A DNA stretch of 64,000 nucleotides from positions 488,636-552,635 of the forward strand of contig JAGYKD010000002.1 of assembly GCA_018401695.1 (NCBI GenBank), given 5' to 3'. Positions 9,904 through 17,912 of the stretch are shown here, one piece after another. Every line of letters starts with the position of its first letter. Positions within the stretch are counted from its first letter, which is position 1. Both the position numbers and the translations under genes were made by a program. The notes beneath the pieces are model-generated. The model was given only the letters and a program-made list of their open reading frames with translations, was not told where the DNA came from and did no database searches. This DNA is from Flavobacteriales bacterium (GTDB lineage Bacteria > Bacteroidota > Bacteroidia > CAIKAF01).

Positions 9904-10323
9904 TTATTCGAACCAAGATTTACCTGAATTGTATACCGTTCCGTGGAATGAGGCGACTACGAGGCCATCTCCCAAACGTTTTACTTCGACCCTATAGCGC
10001 GCCAAACGACCTCCTCTGTCGATTTGGGTGGCACGCGCTTCTAATCGGTCGTTTTCCACTACCCCTCGGGTGTGGCTAATAGAAGTTTCAATGGATAGGG
10101 CTTGTTCGCCGTAGCTGTTGGCAGCAAATGCCAGGCAGGAATCAGCGAGTGCGTAAGTAATGGCACCATGTGCTTTGGCAAAACCATTGAGCATTTCCTT
10201 GCGCACTGTCATTTGTAAAGTGCAGTGCCCCTTCCCTATTTCGATGAGTTCCATACCCATCCATGCGCTGAAAGGGTCTTGCTCCATCATTTTATCTACT
10301 ACACGTTTTGGCAAATCACTCAT
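9904..10323 (-). CDS. paaI: PaaI hotdog-fold acyl-CoA thioesterase
   Basis: Hotdog thioesterase that hydrolyses hydroxyphenylacetyl-CoA-type intermediates and is thought to protect against CoA trapping in the phenylacetate pathway. The 139 residues match the family (E. coli 140). The hallmark segment is GFAKAHGAITYALADSCLAF (about residues 48-67), with the conserved HG and the catalytic Asp. The start codon overlaps the paaH stop by 4 bases (ATGA), indicating translational coupling. Confidence 0.85.
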   Translation of the reverse strand: MSDLPKRVVDKMMEQDPFSAWMGMELIEIGKGHCTLQMTVRKEMLNGFAKAHGAITYALADSCLAFAANSYGEQALSIETSISHTRGVVENDRLEARATQIDRGGRLARYRVEVKRLGDGLVVASFHGTVYNSGKSWFE

Positions 10324-11495
10324 AATTCGTTGTAAAAATTAGTTTGGCTATGAAGCGTGTCGGCAATAAGCGGACTAGGTCTGTATCGGTCTTCGTTGTA
10401 GCGTTGATGGAGCCCAAGCATGAGGTCGTACACCTTTTGAGCGCCCCATTCATCGGCCCATTGCAGCAAACCTTTGGGGTAATTGACGCCTTTGGTCATG
10501 GCTAAGTCCAAATCTTTGGCAGAGGCAATATTCCAAAAACGCGCATCGATGGCCTCGTTCATGAGCATGACCAAAATGCGTTCAAAAATTCTTTGGTCTC
10601 TTTGCGGATTTTCTGTTACTGCCTGATTTTGGGCTTGTCCATCGACATAAGTATAAAAACCTTGACCTGACTTTCTTCCCAAGCGACCGGCTTCTACCAA
10701 TCGTTTTTGGGCAAAGGAAGGCTTGTATCTGGGGTCGTTCCAAAAGGCTGCATATACCGATTCAGTAACCGCAAAATTTACGTCATGGCCAATAAAGTCC
10801 ATAAGTTCAAAAGGTCCCATTTTAAAACCACCCAACGATTTCATGGCGTGGTCGATTTCTTCCGGAGTGGCAATACCTTCCTCAACCATTCGGATGGCTT
10901 CGCCATAAAAAGGTCTGGCCACCCTATTTACAATAAAACCTGGTGTATCCTTGGCCACTACCGGGATTTTGCCCCATGCCCTCATAAGTTCGGACAACTC
11001 ATCGGCAAGGGTGGCTTGGGTAGCTATTCCCGGAACTACTTCGACCAAGGGCATTATAAAAGCGGGATTAAAAAAATGCAAGCCTAAAAAGCGCTGCGGT
11101 TTGGCCAATCCTCCGGCGATTCCTGCAATGCTCAAGGAGGAGGTGTTGCTGGCAAGAATTGTAGTTTCGGGCTGGTGAGCCTCCAGTGTTTGGAAGGTAT
11201 TAACTTTTAGTTCTAGTTTTTCAGGAATGGCCTCAATGATTAAATCGCAAGGAGGAATAGATTCTAGACGGTCAATCCATTGGATGCTGTTTAGAACCTC
11301 CTGAGATTTATTGGAATCCCATTTACCTTTTTCGGCAAGCTTATCTAGGTGCTTGGTTATAGATTTGAACAATTGTTCCTGTGCAGGATTAGGGTCCCAG
11401 ACAAATACTTTGCAACCTGCCTTAGAGGCTACCTCCACAATACCGGAACCCATACTTCCGGCTCCAACCACTGCAATTTTTTCTATCTTAATCAT
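10320..11495 (-). CDS. paaH: 3-hydroxyadipyl-CoA dehydrogenase (3-hydroxyacyl-CoA dehydrogenase)
   Basis: NAD-dependent dehydrogenase that oxidises 3-hydroxyadipyl-CoA in lower phenylacetate catabolism. The Rossmann motif VVGAGSMGSGIVEVASKAG lies at residues 9-27. The catalytic region LGLHFFNPAFIMPLVEVVPG (His-Glu pair) and KDTPGFIVNRVARPFYGEA of the C-terminal helical domain follow. At 391 residues it is shorter than E. coli PaaH (475), with one full C-terminal dimer domain and part of a second. It is the second gene of the operon, one base after paaG. Confidence 0.87.
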   Translation of the reverse strand: MIKIEKIAVVGAGSMGSGIVEVASKAGCKVFVWDPNPAQEQLFKSITKHLDKLAEKGKWDSNKSQEVLNSIQWIDRLESIPPCDLIIEAIPEKLELKVNTFQTLEAHQPETTILASNTSSLSIAGIAGGLAKPQRFLGLHFFNPAFIMPLVEVVPGIATQATLADELSELMRAWGKIPVVAKDTPGFIVNRVARPFYGEAIRMVEEGIATPEEIDHAMKSLGGFKMGPFELMDFIGHDVNFAVTESVYAAFWNDPRYKPSFAQKRLVEAGRLGRKSGQGFYTYVDGQAQNQAVTENPQRDQRIFERILVMLMNEAIDARFWNIASAKDLDLAMTKGVNYPKGLLQWADEWGAQKVYDLMLGLHQRYNEDRYRPSPLIADTLHSQTNFYNEL

Positions 11496-12278
11496 TTAAT
11501 TTCCAGTGAATTTAGGAGTTCTTTTTTCAAGAAACGCTTGAACTCCTTCCTTGTGATCGTTTGACCGAGCGGCTTGGGCTTGCAATAGGGCTTCTGTTTG
11601 AAGCTGCTGATCCAAACTTTGTTCTTGACCAAGCAAAAAGGCCTTTTTGGTAAGTCCTAAGCCAACCATGGGTAATTCGCTAAGCCGAACACATAGCTTT
11701 TGGGCTTTATCTAAAAGTTCTTCCGGTTCGGCGGTATCCCAAATCAAGCCTAAATTTTTGGCTTCTTCTGCCGGTAATTTATCGCCTAACATGGCTAAGG
11801 CGGTAGCCCGCTGCAAGCCTATCAACCTAGGCAAAAACCAAGTGCCTCCCGAATCAGGAATTAAGCCAATATGGGTAAAGGATTGAATAAACTTTGCTTG
11901 GGTTGAGGCTAACGTAATATCACAGGCAAAAGCAATATTGGCACCTGCCCCGGCAGCTACCCCATTCACGGCACAAACTACCGGCTTGGCCAGATTTCTT
12001 ATTCTTTGGATTATGGGATTGTAGGTAGTTTCCACAATGGTTTTGATGTCCGGGCCATTGGGGTCAATAGCCTCAGCCAGATCTTGACCTGCGCAAAAAC
12101 CTCTTCCATTTGCCGTTAATAGTACGACTCGTATGTGAGGGTCATTCGCTGTTCTATCCAGCGCATCCTGCAATTCTGCGGCCATAGGTCCATGAAAGGA
12201 GTTTAAAACATCCGGTCGATTCAATCGAATGGTACAGATTAAGGACTCTACTTCGTATTCAATAAAGACATATTTCAT
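11496..12278 (-). CDS. paaG: 1,2-epoxyphenylacetyl-CoA isomerase (enoyl-CoA hydratase family)
   Basis: Crotonase-fold enzyme that isomerises the ring epoxide of phenylacetyl-CoA to the oxepin and acts on later double bonds. Diagnostic PaaG segments are LNRPDVLNSF, GRGFCAGQDLAEAIDPNGP, AVNGVAAGAGANIAFACD (oxyanion hole) and HIGLIPDSGGTWFLPRLIG with the catalytic Asp. The C-terminus EGVQAFLEKRTPKFTGN is also characteristic. It is the first gene of the paaGHIJY operon. The ring-epoxidising monooxygenase genes (paaABCDE), paaK and paaZ are not in this window. Confidence 0.88.
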   Translation of the reverse strand: MKYVFIEYEVESLICTIRLNRPDVLNSFHGPMAAELQDALDRTANDPHIRVVLLTANGRGFCAGQDLAEAIDPNGPDIKTIVETTYNPIIQRIRNLAKPVVCAVNGVAAGAGANIAFACDITLASTQAKFIQSFTHIGLIPDSGGTWFLPRLIGLQRATALAMLGDKLPAEEAKNLGLIWDTAEPEELLDKAQKLCVRLSELPMVGLGLTKKAFLLGQEQSLDQQLQTEALLQAQAARSNDHKEGVQAFLEKRTPKFTGN

Positions 12279-12295
12279 ATCGAACAGCTGTTTTA

Positions 12296-12325
12296 CAAAG
12301 GTCTAAAATAAGGGTTATCGTGCAA
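12296..12325 (-). promoter_or_regulatory. Candidate promoter of the paa operon
   Basis: On the minus strand, TTG (12323-12325), a 19-bp spacer and GACCTTTG (12296-12303) match the Bacteroidota pattern TTG / TAnnTTTG with one mismatch. The -7 box ends 18 bases before the paaG start. Confidence 0.4.
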
Positions 12326-12391
12326 CCTTTTTTGTTTCATTGGCGTCTATATAATAGATTCTGCAATGGATCGAATTAGGTTAACAGAATT

Positions 12392-12417
12392 CCCGCCGGT
12401 TTCCGGCGGGTTTTTTT
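12392..12417 (+). terminator. Intrinsic-terminator-like hairpin reading on the plus strand
   Basis: A perfect 8-bp stem with a TTT loop (CCCGCCGG/CCGGCGGG) is followed by seven Ts on the plus strand. Both neighbouring genes are on the minus strand. The T-run is therefore on the wrong side for the gene at 12416-12709, whose stop codon lies in the T-run. It would end a rightward transcript from 12280-12390, or act bidirectionally. Confidence 0.6.
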
Positions 12418-12709
12418 ATGGCACAAGGCTCCAAGCCTGGGGTTTAGAAGCAAAATAAGTTTTGGTTTTGGCCCAAGTAAGCCTAAACAAATCGCTGTTT
12501 CGGTATATATCCAAGGCTTCTTGGCTATCCCAATGACTTATAGTATATCGAATTTGGCTATTTTGAGGATCTCTTTTAAGGTCCACTCCCCGGCAACCCG
12601 GAAAGCTCGAGATTTTTTGATGAGTTTCTTCGAAAAGTTCCAAAAATGGCTTTAGGCCATGGTCTGAAAACTCCATGCGCACCACGCGAATTAAAGGGGA
12701 ATGCTCCAT
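12416..12709 (-). CDS. Antibiotic-biosynthesis-monooxygenase (ABM) domain protein, putative
   Basis: Small 97-residue protein of the dimeric alpha/beta-barrel ABM type. The visible pattern is LIRVVRMEF at the N-terminus, an amphipathic helix (LKPFLELFEETHQKISSFPG), the strand GCRGVDLKRDPQNSQIRYTISHWDS, and a helix with QEALDIYRNSDLFRLTWAKTKTYF. This corresponds to the domain's beta-alpha-beta-beta-alpha order. The substrate is unknown, and some members are haem or quinone enzymes while others have no known activity. It is transcribed towards the paa operon, 137 bases upstream of paaG. Confidence 0.65.
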   Translation of the reverse strand: MEHSPLIRVVRMEFSDHGLKPFLELFEETHQKISSFPGCRGVDLKRDPQNSQIRYTISHWDSQEALDIYRNSDLFRLTWAKTKTYFASKPQAWSLVP

Positions 12710-12823
12710 GATGGCAAAAATAGGGAAAGCAGAGTAGCTAGCTGTTTAGCTTAAGGGCAAATTACTTGTTTATGGGATGGATTTTAGCCAGATTTGAGCG
12801 AATAGTCTACCGAATGGAAAAAG

Positions 12824-13660
12824 TCAAGCAGAGGTATTGGCATCCGGGAATTGCCAAATTTGAGCTTTGGTTTGGATGTTAATTTCTGCCGGACGCACCA
12901 CAATGGGAGAGTTAATTTCCAAGCCCATCAGTTCTGCCATATTTCCTAGGTAAATAGCCAATTCCAAATGATCTGAGGAATTGAATACCGCCACCAGTTC
13001 TCCTTCGTTTACTTCTGCATATCGGGCAGAGATGCGGGGAATGCGGTGCCTTTTTCCACGGATTTCGACTTGGAAATTGGAGGAATCCGGGAATGCCGCT
13101 TTTAAATGGCTTCGGGTAATATTGGTAATGGTATTTCCGGTAGAGTCAATATACGTAATCGCTCCCACTACGGAGTCATCGGTTTTGTGGGGTTTCCTTG
13201 GTGTTTTGTCCACAAGTTGGACCTTTGGTGCTTGCCAGTGTTCGACCGGTTTGCCTTCTATCAGATCCTTGCACAAGCGAGGGAAGAGTTCCAAGGAGGG
13301 AAAGGTGCCTTCTCCCCCATTCAGGTGCGATACATCCCAGCCCTGCTCAGTTTGGTTTCCAAAAGCCAAGCGAAATTGTCCACTATCGGTTCCAAAAAAG
13401 AAATGCCCTTGATGCTCTAGAAAAACGTGTGCATATGGGCCGGGTTGAGGAGCCAAGGCACACACATGAATGGTTTCTTTGGGAAGCGTTCTTATGGCTT
13501 GTTGCATCAAAAAACCAGCCGTTTGGATATCTCCTTGAGCGATGGAATGGCTTATATGAACTACCCTAATATCGGGATGTAAAGAAGCAAAGGCTGCTTC
13601 CACCAAACCGGGGTAATGGTCGTGTATGCCAAAATCCGTGTAGAGAGCTACCAGCCGCAT
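12824..13660 (-). CDS. SAM hydroxide adenosyltransferase (DUF62 family)
   Basis: The family cleaves S-adenosylmethionine with water to adenosine and methionine and is related to fluorinase and chlorinase. The N-terminus MRLVALYTDFGIHDHYPGLVEAAF contains the TDFG motif with the conserved Asp. HISHSIAQGDIQTAGFLMQQA and the FFFGTDSGQF segment follow. The C-terminal beta domain includes the ITYIDSTGNTITNI motif. An open frame extends to 13837, but that part runs over the divergent phoH start and lacks family similarity, so the ATG at 13660 (278 residues) is preferred. Confidence 0.82.
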   Translation of the reverse strand: MRLVALYTDFGIHDHYPGLVEAAFASLHPDIRVVHISHSIAQGDIQTAGFLMQQAIRTLPKETIHVCALAPQPGPYAHVFLEHQGHFFFGTDSGQFRLAFGNQTEQGWDVSHLNGGEGTFPSLELFPRLCKDLIEGKPVEHWQAPKVQLVDKTPRKPHKTDDSVVGAITYIDSTGNTITNITRSHLKAAFPDSSNFQVEIRGKRHRIPRISARYAEVNEGELVAVFNSSDHLELAIYLGNMAELMGLEINSPIVVRPAEINIQTKAQIWQFPDANTSA

Positions 13661-13730
13661 AAGTGCAAAGGTACGCAGGGGAAACGCAAAAAAAACCAAC
13701 CGAGAGAGCAAATGCCATGAAAGCCTTTGG

Positions 13731-13738
13731 TATTTTTG
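13731..13738 (+). promoter_or_regulatory. -7 box upstream of phoH
   Basis: TATTTTTG matches TAnnTTTG exactly and lies 21 bases before the proposed phoH start. No clear TTG is seen at the -33 distance. Confidence 0.4.
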
Positions 13739-13759
13739 CACAATCAATCGTGAAAAATT

Positions 13760-14710
13760 TTGACAGAGAAAACCATTTTTGTTGAATCCCTTGATGCCGT
13801 CCGTTTTTTTGGGGTGCATCAGGAGCATTTGAAGCAATTGCAGGATTTATTTCCTAAAATGACCATTGTGGCTCGTGGACAGGAAATTATAGTGAAAGGT
13901 TCGGAAAAAGACCTAGCGCTTTTTGAAGAGCGCTTTTTGAACCTCCTGAATTACTTTGAGAAGTTTGGTCAATTGGATGCCGAAGCTATAAACCAACTCA
14001 TGGGTCTGGGAGACATTAGTCTATTGAAGCAGAAAAAGCCCGAAGCCGAAATCATACTTTACGGCAACGACGGTCAAGCCATTCGTCCCCGCAACCAAAG
14101 CCAACTGAAAATGGTAGAGGCTGTAGCCCAAAACGATTTGGTTTTTGCTACCGGACCGGCAGGAACCGGAAAAACCTATCTTGCGGTAGCTATGGCAGTG
14201 CGCGCACTCAAGAACAAAGAGGTGAAACGCATTATTCTAACTCGACCTGCCGTGGAAGCAGGAGAAAATCTAGGGTTTTTGCCGGGCGACCTAAACGAAA
14301 AACTGGCGCCTTATCTACAGCCGCTTTTTGATGCCCTTAGGGACATGATTCCACCCGAGAAACTAAAACAATACCAAGAAACAGGTATCGTGCAAATAGC
14401 CCCCCTAGCCTACATGCGCGGAAGAACCTTAGATCAAGCCTTTGTTATTTTGGACGAAGCCCAAAATGCCACCACCAATCAAATGAAAATGTTCCTAACC
14501 CGAATGGGTCGAACCGCAAAATTCATTGTCAACGGAGATATTAGCCAAATTGACTTGCCTAGAAACCAACGATCCGGCCTACCTGAAGCCCTGAGAATTT
14601 TAGAAAAGGTAAAAGGAATTGGTTCCATACATTTCAATGAAAAGGACGTGGTAAGGCACGATTTGGTCCGTAAAATATTAAACGCCTATGCGCGTTACGA
14701 CATCTCATGA
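13760..14710 (+). CDS. phoH: PhoH-family ATPase
   Basis: Cytoplasmic P-loop ATPase of the PhoH/YbeZ family, linked to RNA metabolism and ribosome maturation in other bacteria. An N-terminal KH-like region (about 1-110) is followed by Walker A GPAGTGKT, TRPAVEAGENLGFLPGDLNEK, the MRGRT segment, Walker B VILDEAQN and the sensor region NGDISQIDLP. An in-frame stop at 13751-13753 leaves TTG at 13760 as the best start; ATT at 13757 is the only other choice. The gene overlaps purC by 4 bases (ATGA), so the two are probably translated together. Confidence 0.88.
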   Translation: MTEKTIFVESLDAVRFFGVHQEHLKQLQDLFPKMTIVARGQEIIVKGSEKDLALFEERFLNLLNYFEKFGQLDAEAINQLMGLGDISLLKQKKPEAEIILYGNDGQAIRPRNQSQLKMVEAVAQNDLVFATGPAGTGKTYLAVAMAVRALKNKEVKRIILTRPAVEAGENLGFLPGDLNEKLAPYLQPLFDALRDMIPPEKLKQYQETGIVQIAPLAYMRGRTLDQAFVILDEAQNATTNQMKMFLTRMGRTAKFIVNGDISQIDLPRNQRSGLPEALRILEKVKGIGSIHFNEKDVVRHDLVRKILNAYARYDIS

Positions 14711-15630
14711 AAGAAAATAAAGCACCCCTACCTCCCGGAGTTACTTCGGTTTACCGGGGTAAAGTCCGGGATGTTTTCAAATTAGAAAACGGCCAGGTGC
14801 TTATGGTGTGCAGCAACCGGATTTCTGCATTTGACCATATGCTCCCCAAAGAAATTCCCTGCAAAGGAGCCATTTTGAATCAACTTTCCGGAGTCTTTTT
14901 GCAACAAACTGCCTCGGTTTTCCCCAATTGGCTGGAGGATATCCCCCATCCTCAAGTTGCTGTGGGCACCTATTGCACCCCCATTCGCATTGAAATGGTG
15001 GTACGGGGCTACTTATGTGGCCACGCCTGGCGGATATACAGAGACGGTGGCCGGAGCATTTGCGGGGTGCATCTGCCCGAAGGATTACAAGAACATAGTG
15101 CTTTTGATCAACCCATCATAACCCCTGCCCTAAAGCTGGATACTGGCCACGACCAAGACATCTCTTCGGAGGAAATCTTGAATCAAGGATTGGTTACTCC
15201 ACCGGTTTATAAAACCATGGAAGAAGCTTCCTTAAACCTTTACCGGGCAGGACATGCCTATGCCGAAACCCGTGGTTTGGTGCTTTTAGACACCAAATAT
15301 GAATTTGGCATGCATGGAAATCGTTTGTTGCTCATGGATGAGATTCATACCCCGGATAGTTCTCGATATGCCTATATAGATGGCTTTGGCCCGGGCAAGC
15401 CTATTAAGCAGTTGAGCAAGGAGTTTGTACGGCACTGGCTCATAGACCGAGGGTTTCAGGGCTTGGAAGGTCAGCAAATGCCCAACATGGAAGAAAAAGA
15501 CGTATGGCAAATTCGAGAGCGGTATGTGGAGCTTTTTGAGCAATTGACCGGCAATAAGCCTGCCTGCCGAGAGCCCATCAGTGCCGGAGAATTGTTAGAT
15601 TTGATAGCAGCATGTCTGGAAACCAAATAA
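14707..15630 (+). CDS. purC: Phosphoribosylaminoimidazole-succinocarboxamide (SAICAR) synthase
   Basis: Condenses CAIR with aspartate using ATP in de novo purine synthesis. Family signatures are SVYRGKVRDVFKLENGQVLMV (nucleotide-binding start), SNRISAFDHMLPKEIPCKGAILNQLS, and the central RIEMVVRGYLCGHAWRIY. LLMDEIHTPDSSRY near residue 205 is the SAICAR signature. The 307 residues correspond to the longer, eukaryote-like form common in Bacteroidota. It sits between phoH (ATGA overlap) and a DUF58 gene that begins inside its last 19 bases. Confidence 0.92.
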   Translation: MKENKAPLPPGVTSVYRGKVRDVFKLENGQVLMVCSNRISAFDHMLPKEIPCKGAILNQLSGVFLQQTASVFPNWLEDIPHPQVAVGTYCTPIRIEMVVRGYLCGHAWRIYRDGGRSICGVHLPEGLQEHSAFDQPIITPALKLDTGHDQDISSEEILNQGLVTPPVYKTMEEASLNLYRAGHAYAETRGLVLLDTKYEFGMHGNRLLLMDEIHTPDSSRYAYIDGFGPGKPIKQLSKEFVRHWLIDRGFQGLEGQQMPNMEEKDVWQIRERYVELFEQLTGNKPACREPISAGELLDLIAACLETK

Positions 15631-16559
15631 GAAATATACAAAGAGAGGATCTTCAGCGCTTCAGTAATTTGGAGCTCCTGGCAAGGCAAGTGGTGGAAGG
15701 GTTCATTACCGGTAGGCATAGGTCTCCTTTTCACGGTTTTTCTGTTGAATTTGCTGAACACAGGCATTACCGGACCGGCGAAAGCACCCGTTTTATTGAT
15801 TGGAAACTCTTTGCCCGAAGCGATAAGCTCTATGTTAAGCGCTACGAAGAAGAAACCAATCTTCGCTGCCATTTGGTACTGGATGTATCGGCTTCCATGC
15901 GCTACCCTACCGACAAAGGGGGCAAAGCGGGGCAAAGATCCAAGCTGTTTTTCAGCATCATGGCCGCTGCGGCCCTTATTGAGCTAATGCAAAAACAGCG
16001 CGATGCGGCCAGTTTAACCCTGTTCAGTGACAAACTGGAAGCGTCTACCGAAGCCAAGATGAGTAAAAGCCACCAACGTCTGCTGTATAAGATGCTGGAA
16101 GAAGCTTTGGAAGCCCAAAACAAACATGCGGCGGTCGATCCGGCCAAAGTGCTGCATGAATTGGCGGAACGTTTGCCCAAAAGAGGCCTTGTGGTGGTTT
16201 TTAGCGACTTTACCCAACCCGACCAATCGCTAGAGGCACAACAGGCCGCCTTTGACGATGCTTTGGGGCATATAAAGCACAAAGGGCACGAAGTGGTCTT
16301 ATTTCATGTAGTGAGCAAAAAAGAGGAGCTGGAATTGAATTTAGGCGATGCACCGCTTCGGCTGATTGACTTGGAAACAGGGAAAGAAGTAAAAGCACGC
16401 CCCGAGCAAATCCAAGAGAAGTACCGAATCAAAATGCGACAGCATGTAGAGGCAATGCGCTATATAGCCATGAAATACGGCATGGACTGGCATGAAGCCG
16501 ATGCCGATGCCGGCTTTGATGAAGTTTTGTGGAAATATTTGGTTCGAAGAAAAAAATAA
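15612..16559 (+). CDS. DUF58 domain protein with vWA-like fold
   Basis: DUF58 proteins usually work with a MoxR-type AAA ATPase and membrane VWA proteins (BatA/BatB), with a proposed role in envelope or metalloprotein maturation. The N-terminus contains HRSPFHGFSVEFAEHRHYRTGE and IDWKLFARSDKLYVKRYEEE, the core DUF58 signature. A MIDAS-like DVSASM follows (about residue 90). No membrane segment is present, so it is probably cytoplasmic. It overlaps purC by 19 bases. A possible partner, the BatA-like protein at 61938-63953, lies far away; no MoxR gene is seen in the window. Confidence 0.83.
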   Translation: MSGNQIRNIQREDLQRFSNLELLARQVVEGFITGRHRSPFHGFSVEFAEHRHYRTGESTRFIDWKLFARSDKLYVKRYEEETNLRCHLVLDVSASMRYPTDKGGKAGQRSKLFFSIMAAAALIELMQKQRDAASLTLFSDKLEASTEAKMSKSHQRLLYKMLEEALEAQNKHAAVDPAKVLHELAERLPKRGLVVVFSDFTQPDQSLEAQQAAFDDALGHIKHKGHEVVLFHVVSKKEELELNLGDAPLRLIDLETGKEVKARPEQIQEKYRIKMRQHVEAMRYIAMKYGMDWHEADADAGFDEVLWKYLVRRKK

Positions 16560-16616
16560 ATGTCTCTTATTCAAAATTTTAAGTGCAAATTTTCAAATTA
16601 CATGCATACATTTTTA

Positions 16617-16644
16617 TTGGATAAAGGAAAATATTTTACATTTG
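16617..16644 (+). promoter_or_regulatory. Promoter of tRNA-Asp
   Basis: TTG (16617-16619), a 17-bp spacer and TACATTTG (16637-16644) match the Bacteroidota consensus closely. The box ends 28 bases before the mature tRNA start. Confidence 0.7.
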
Positions 16645-16672
16645 CATCCCGCTAGGGAGAAAGTTCTCAATA

Positions 16673-16746
16673 GGTCCGGTAGTTCAGTTGGTTAGAATAC
16701 ATGCCTGTCACGCATGGGGTCGCGAGTTCGAGTCTCGTCCGGACCG
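16673..16746 (+). tRNA. tRNA-Asp (anticodon GTC)
   Basis: Complete cloverleaf. The acceptor stem is GGTCCGG/CCGGACC with discriminator G. The D-arm contains AGTTCAGTTGGTT, the anticodon loop CTGTCAC gives GTC, and the T-arm is CGAG-TTCGAGT-CTCG. CCA is not encoded. Its 3' end, from the T-loop TTCGAG onwards (16727), is repeated at the start of every unit of the array that follows. Confidence 0.95.
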
Positions 16747-16756
16747 CTGTCTTTAA

Positions 16757-16790
16757 ACCCTACTCAAGTTAAACTTGGGTAGGGTTTTTT
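16757..16790 (+). terminator. Intrinsic terminator of tRNA-Asp (first of five copies)
   Basis: The stem ACCCTAC-TCAAG / CTTGG-GTAGGGT encloses a TTAAA loop and is followed by a run of six Ts. Identical or one-base-variant copies lie at 17161-17194, 17565-17598, 17969-18002 and 18563-18596, one per array unit. Confidence 0.8.
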
Positions 16791-16801
16791 GTTTTTACGG
16801 T

Positions 16802-17104
16802 ATGGAGTATTGGGTGTATATTATTTATTCTGAAAGTTTAGTGGGCTTTTACAAAGGCCAAACGCACCATGTTCAACAAAGACTTCAAAGGCATAATTCG
16901 GGTCTTGAAAAGTCCACACAAAAAGGCAGGCCTTGGTTGTTGATTTGGAGCACCAAAAAGAGTTCGAGAGCAGAAGCAATCGCGCTTGAATCTAAGCTTA
17001 AGCATCTAAGCCAAAAGCGTACTATTCGGTTCATTAAAAAGTATGAGGATGGGATCGCGGGTCCCGACGCATTGCGCCTTCTGGCGCAATGGTCGGGATA
17101 CTGA
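16802..17104 (+). CDS. Small GIY-YIG nuclease, array copy 1
   Basis: The 100-residue single-domain GIY-YIG protein has the motif pair Trp-Val-Tyr6-Ile and Tyr17-Lys-Gly19, Arg27 and His31 in RLQRHNSG, and the catalytic Glu63 in AIALESKLKHL, so the active site appears complete. This resembles the UPF0213-like small nucleases rather than UvrC. A frame continues upstream to a TTG inside the terminator hairpin (16775), but the ATG at 16802, right after the terminator T-run, is the sensible start. The last 13 codons (PDALRLLAQWSGY) are encoded by a 35-bp hairpin at 17063-17097. No promoter is seen, so read-through from tRNA-Asp is the obvious route of expression. Confidence 0.85.
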   Translation: MEYWVYIIYSESLVGFYKGQTHHVQQRLQRHNSGLEKSTQKGRPWLLIWSTKKSSRAEAIALESKLKHLSQKRTIRFIKKYEDGIAGPDALRLLAQWSGY

Positions 17105-17205
17105 CCAGCGGGTTTCCCGCTGCGTCAGTATTCGAGTCTCGTCCGGACCGCTGTCTTTAAACCCTACTCAAGTTAAACTTGGGTAGGGTTTTTTGTTTTT
17201 ACGGT

Positions 17206-17508
17206 ATGGAGTATTGGGTGTATATTATTTATTCTGAAAGTTTAGTGGGCTTTTACAAAGGCCAAACGCACCATGTTCAACAAAGACTTCAAAGGCATAA
17301 TTCGGGTCTTGAAAAGTCCACACAAAAAGGCAGGCCTTGGTTGTTGATTTGGAGCACCAAAAAGAGTTCGAGAGCAGAAGCAATCGCGCTTGAATCTAAG
17401 CTTAAGCATCTAAGCCAAAAGCGTACTATTCGGTTCATTAAAAAGTATGAGGATGGGATCGCGGGTCCCGACGCATTGCGCCTTCTGGCGCAATGGTCGG
17501 GATACTGA
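17206..17508 (+). CDS. Small GIY-YIG nuclease, array copy 2
   Basis: The protein is identical to copy 1, and the surrounding 404 bp also appear identical. A tRNA-Asp 3' fragment (17131-17149) and a terminator copy precede it. The intact active-site residues (Tyr6, Tyr17, Arg27, His31, Glu63) and the lack of any decay suggest very recent duplication or continuing homogenisation. Confidence 0.83.
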   Translation: MEYWVYIIYSESLVGFYKGQTHHVQQRLQRHNSGLEKSTQKGRPWLLIWSTKKSSRAEAIALESKLKHLSQKRTIRFIKKYEDGIAGPDALRLLAQWSGY

Positions 17509-17609
17509 CCAGCGGGTTTCCCGCTGCGTCAGTATTCGAGTCTCGTCCGGACCGCTGTCTTTAAACCCTACTCAAGTTAAACTTGGGTAGGGTTTTTTGT
17601 TTTTACGGT

Positions 17610-17912
17610 ATGGAGTATTGGGTGTATATTATTTATTCTGAAAGTTTAGTGGGCTTTTACAAAGGCCAAACGCACCATGTTCAACAAAGACTTCAAAGGC
17701 ATAATTCGGGTCTTGAAAAGTCCACACAAAAAGGCAGGCCTTGGTTGTTGATTTGGAGCACCAAAAAGAGTTCAAGAGCAGAAGCAATCGCGCTTGAATC
17801 TAAGCTTAAGCATCTAAGCCAAAAGCGTACTATTCGGTTCATTAAAAAGTATGAGGATGGGATCGCGGGTCCCGACGCATTGCGCCTTCTGGCGCAATGG
17901 TCGGGATACTGA
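17610..17912 (+). CDS. Small GIY-YIG nuclease, array copy 3
   Basis: The protein is identical to copies 1 and 2. One silent G-to-A change (17774, a Ser codon) distinguishes the DNA. It is flanked by tRNA fragments at 17535-17553 and 17939-17957. Confidence 0.83.
   Translation: MEYWVYIIYSESLVGFYKGQTHHVQQRLQRHNSGLEKSTQKGRPWLLIWSTKKSSRAEAIALESKLKHLSQKRTIRFIKKYEDGIAGPDALRLLAQWSGY

Noticed and set aside
16673-17130. Group I intron in the tRNA gene
   Set aside because: The tRNA-Asp is complete and uninterrupted. The extra sequence lies after its 3' end, and no intron core elements are seen.
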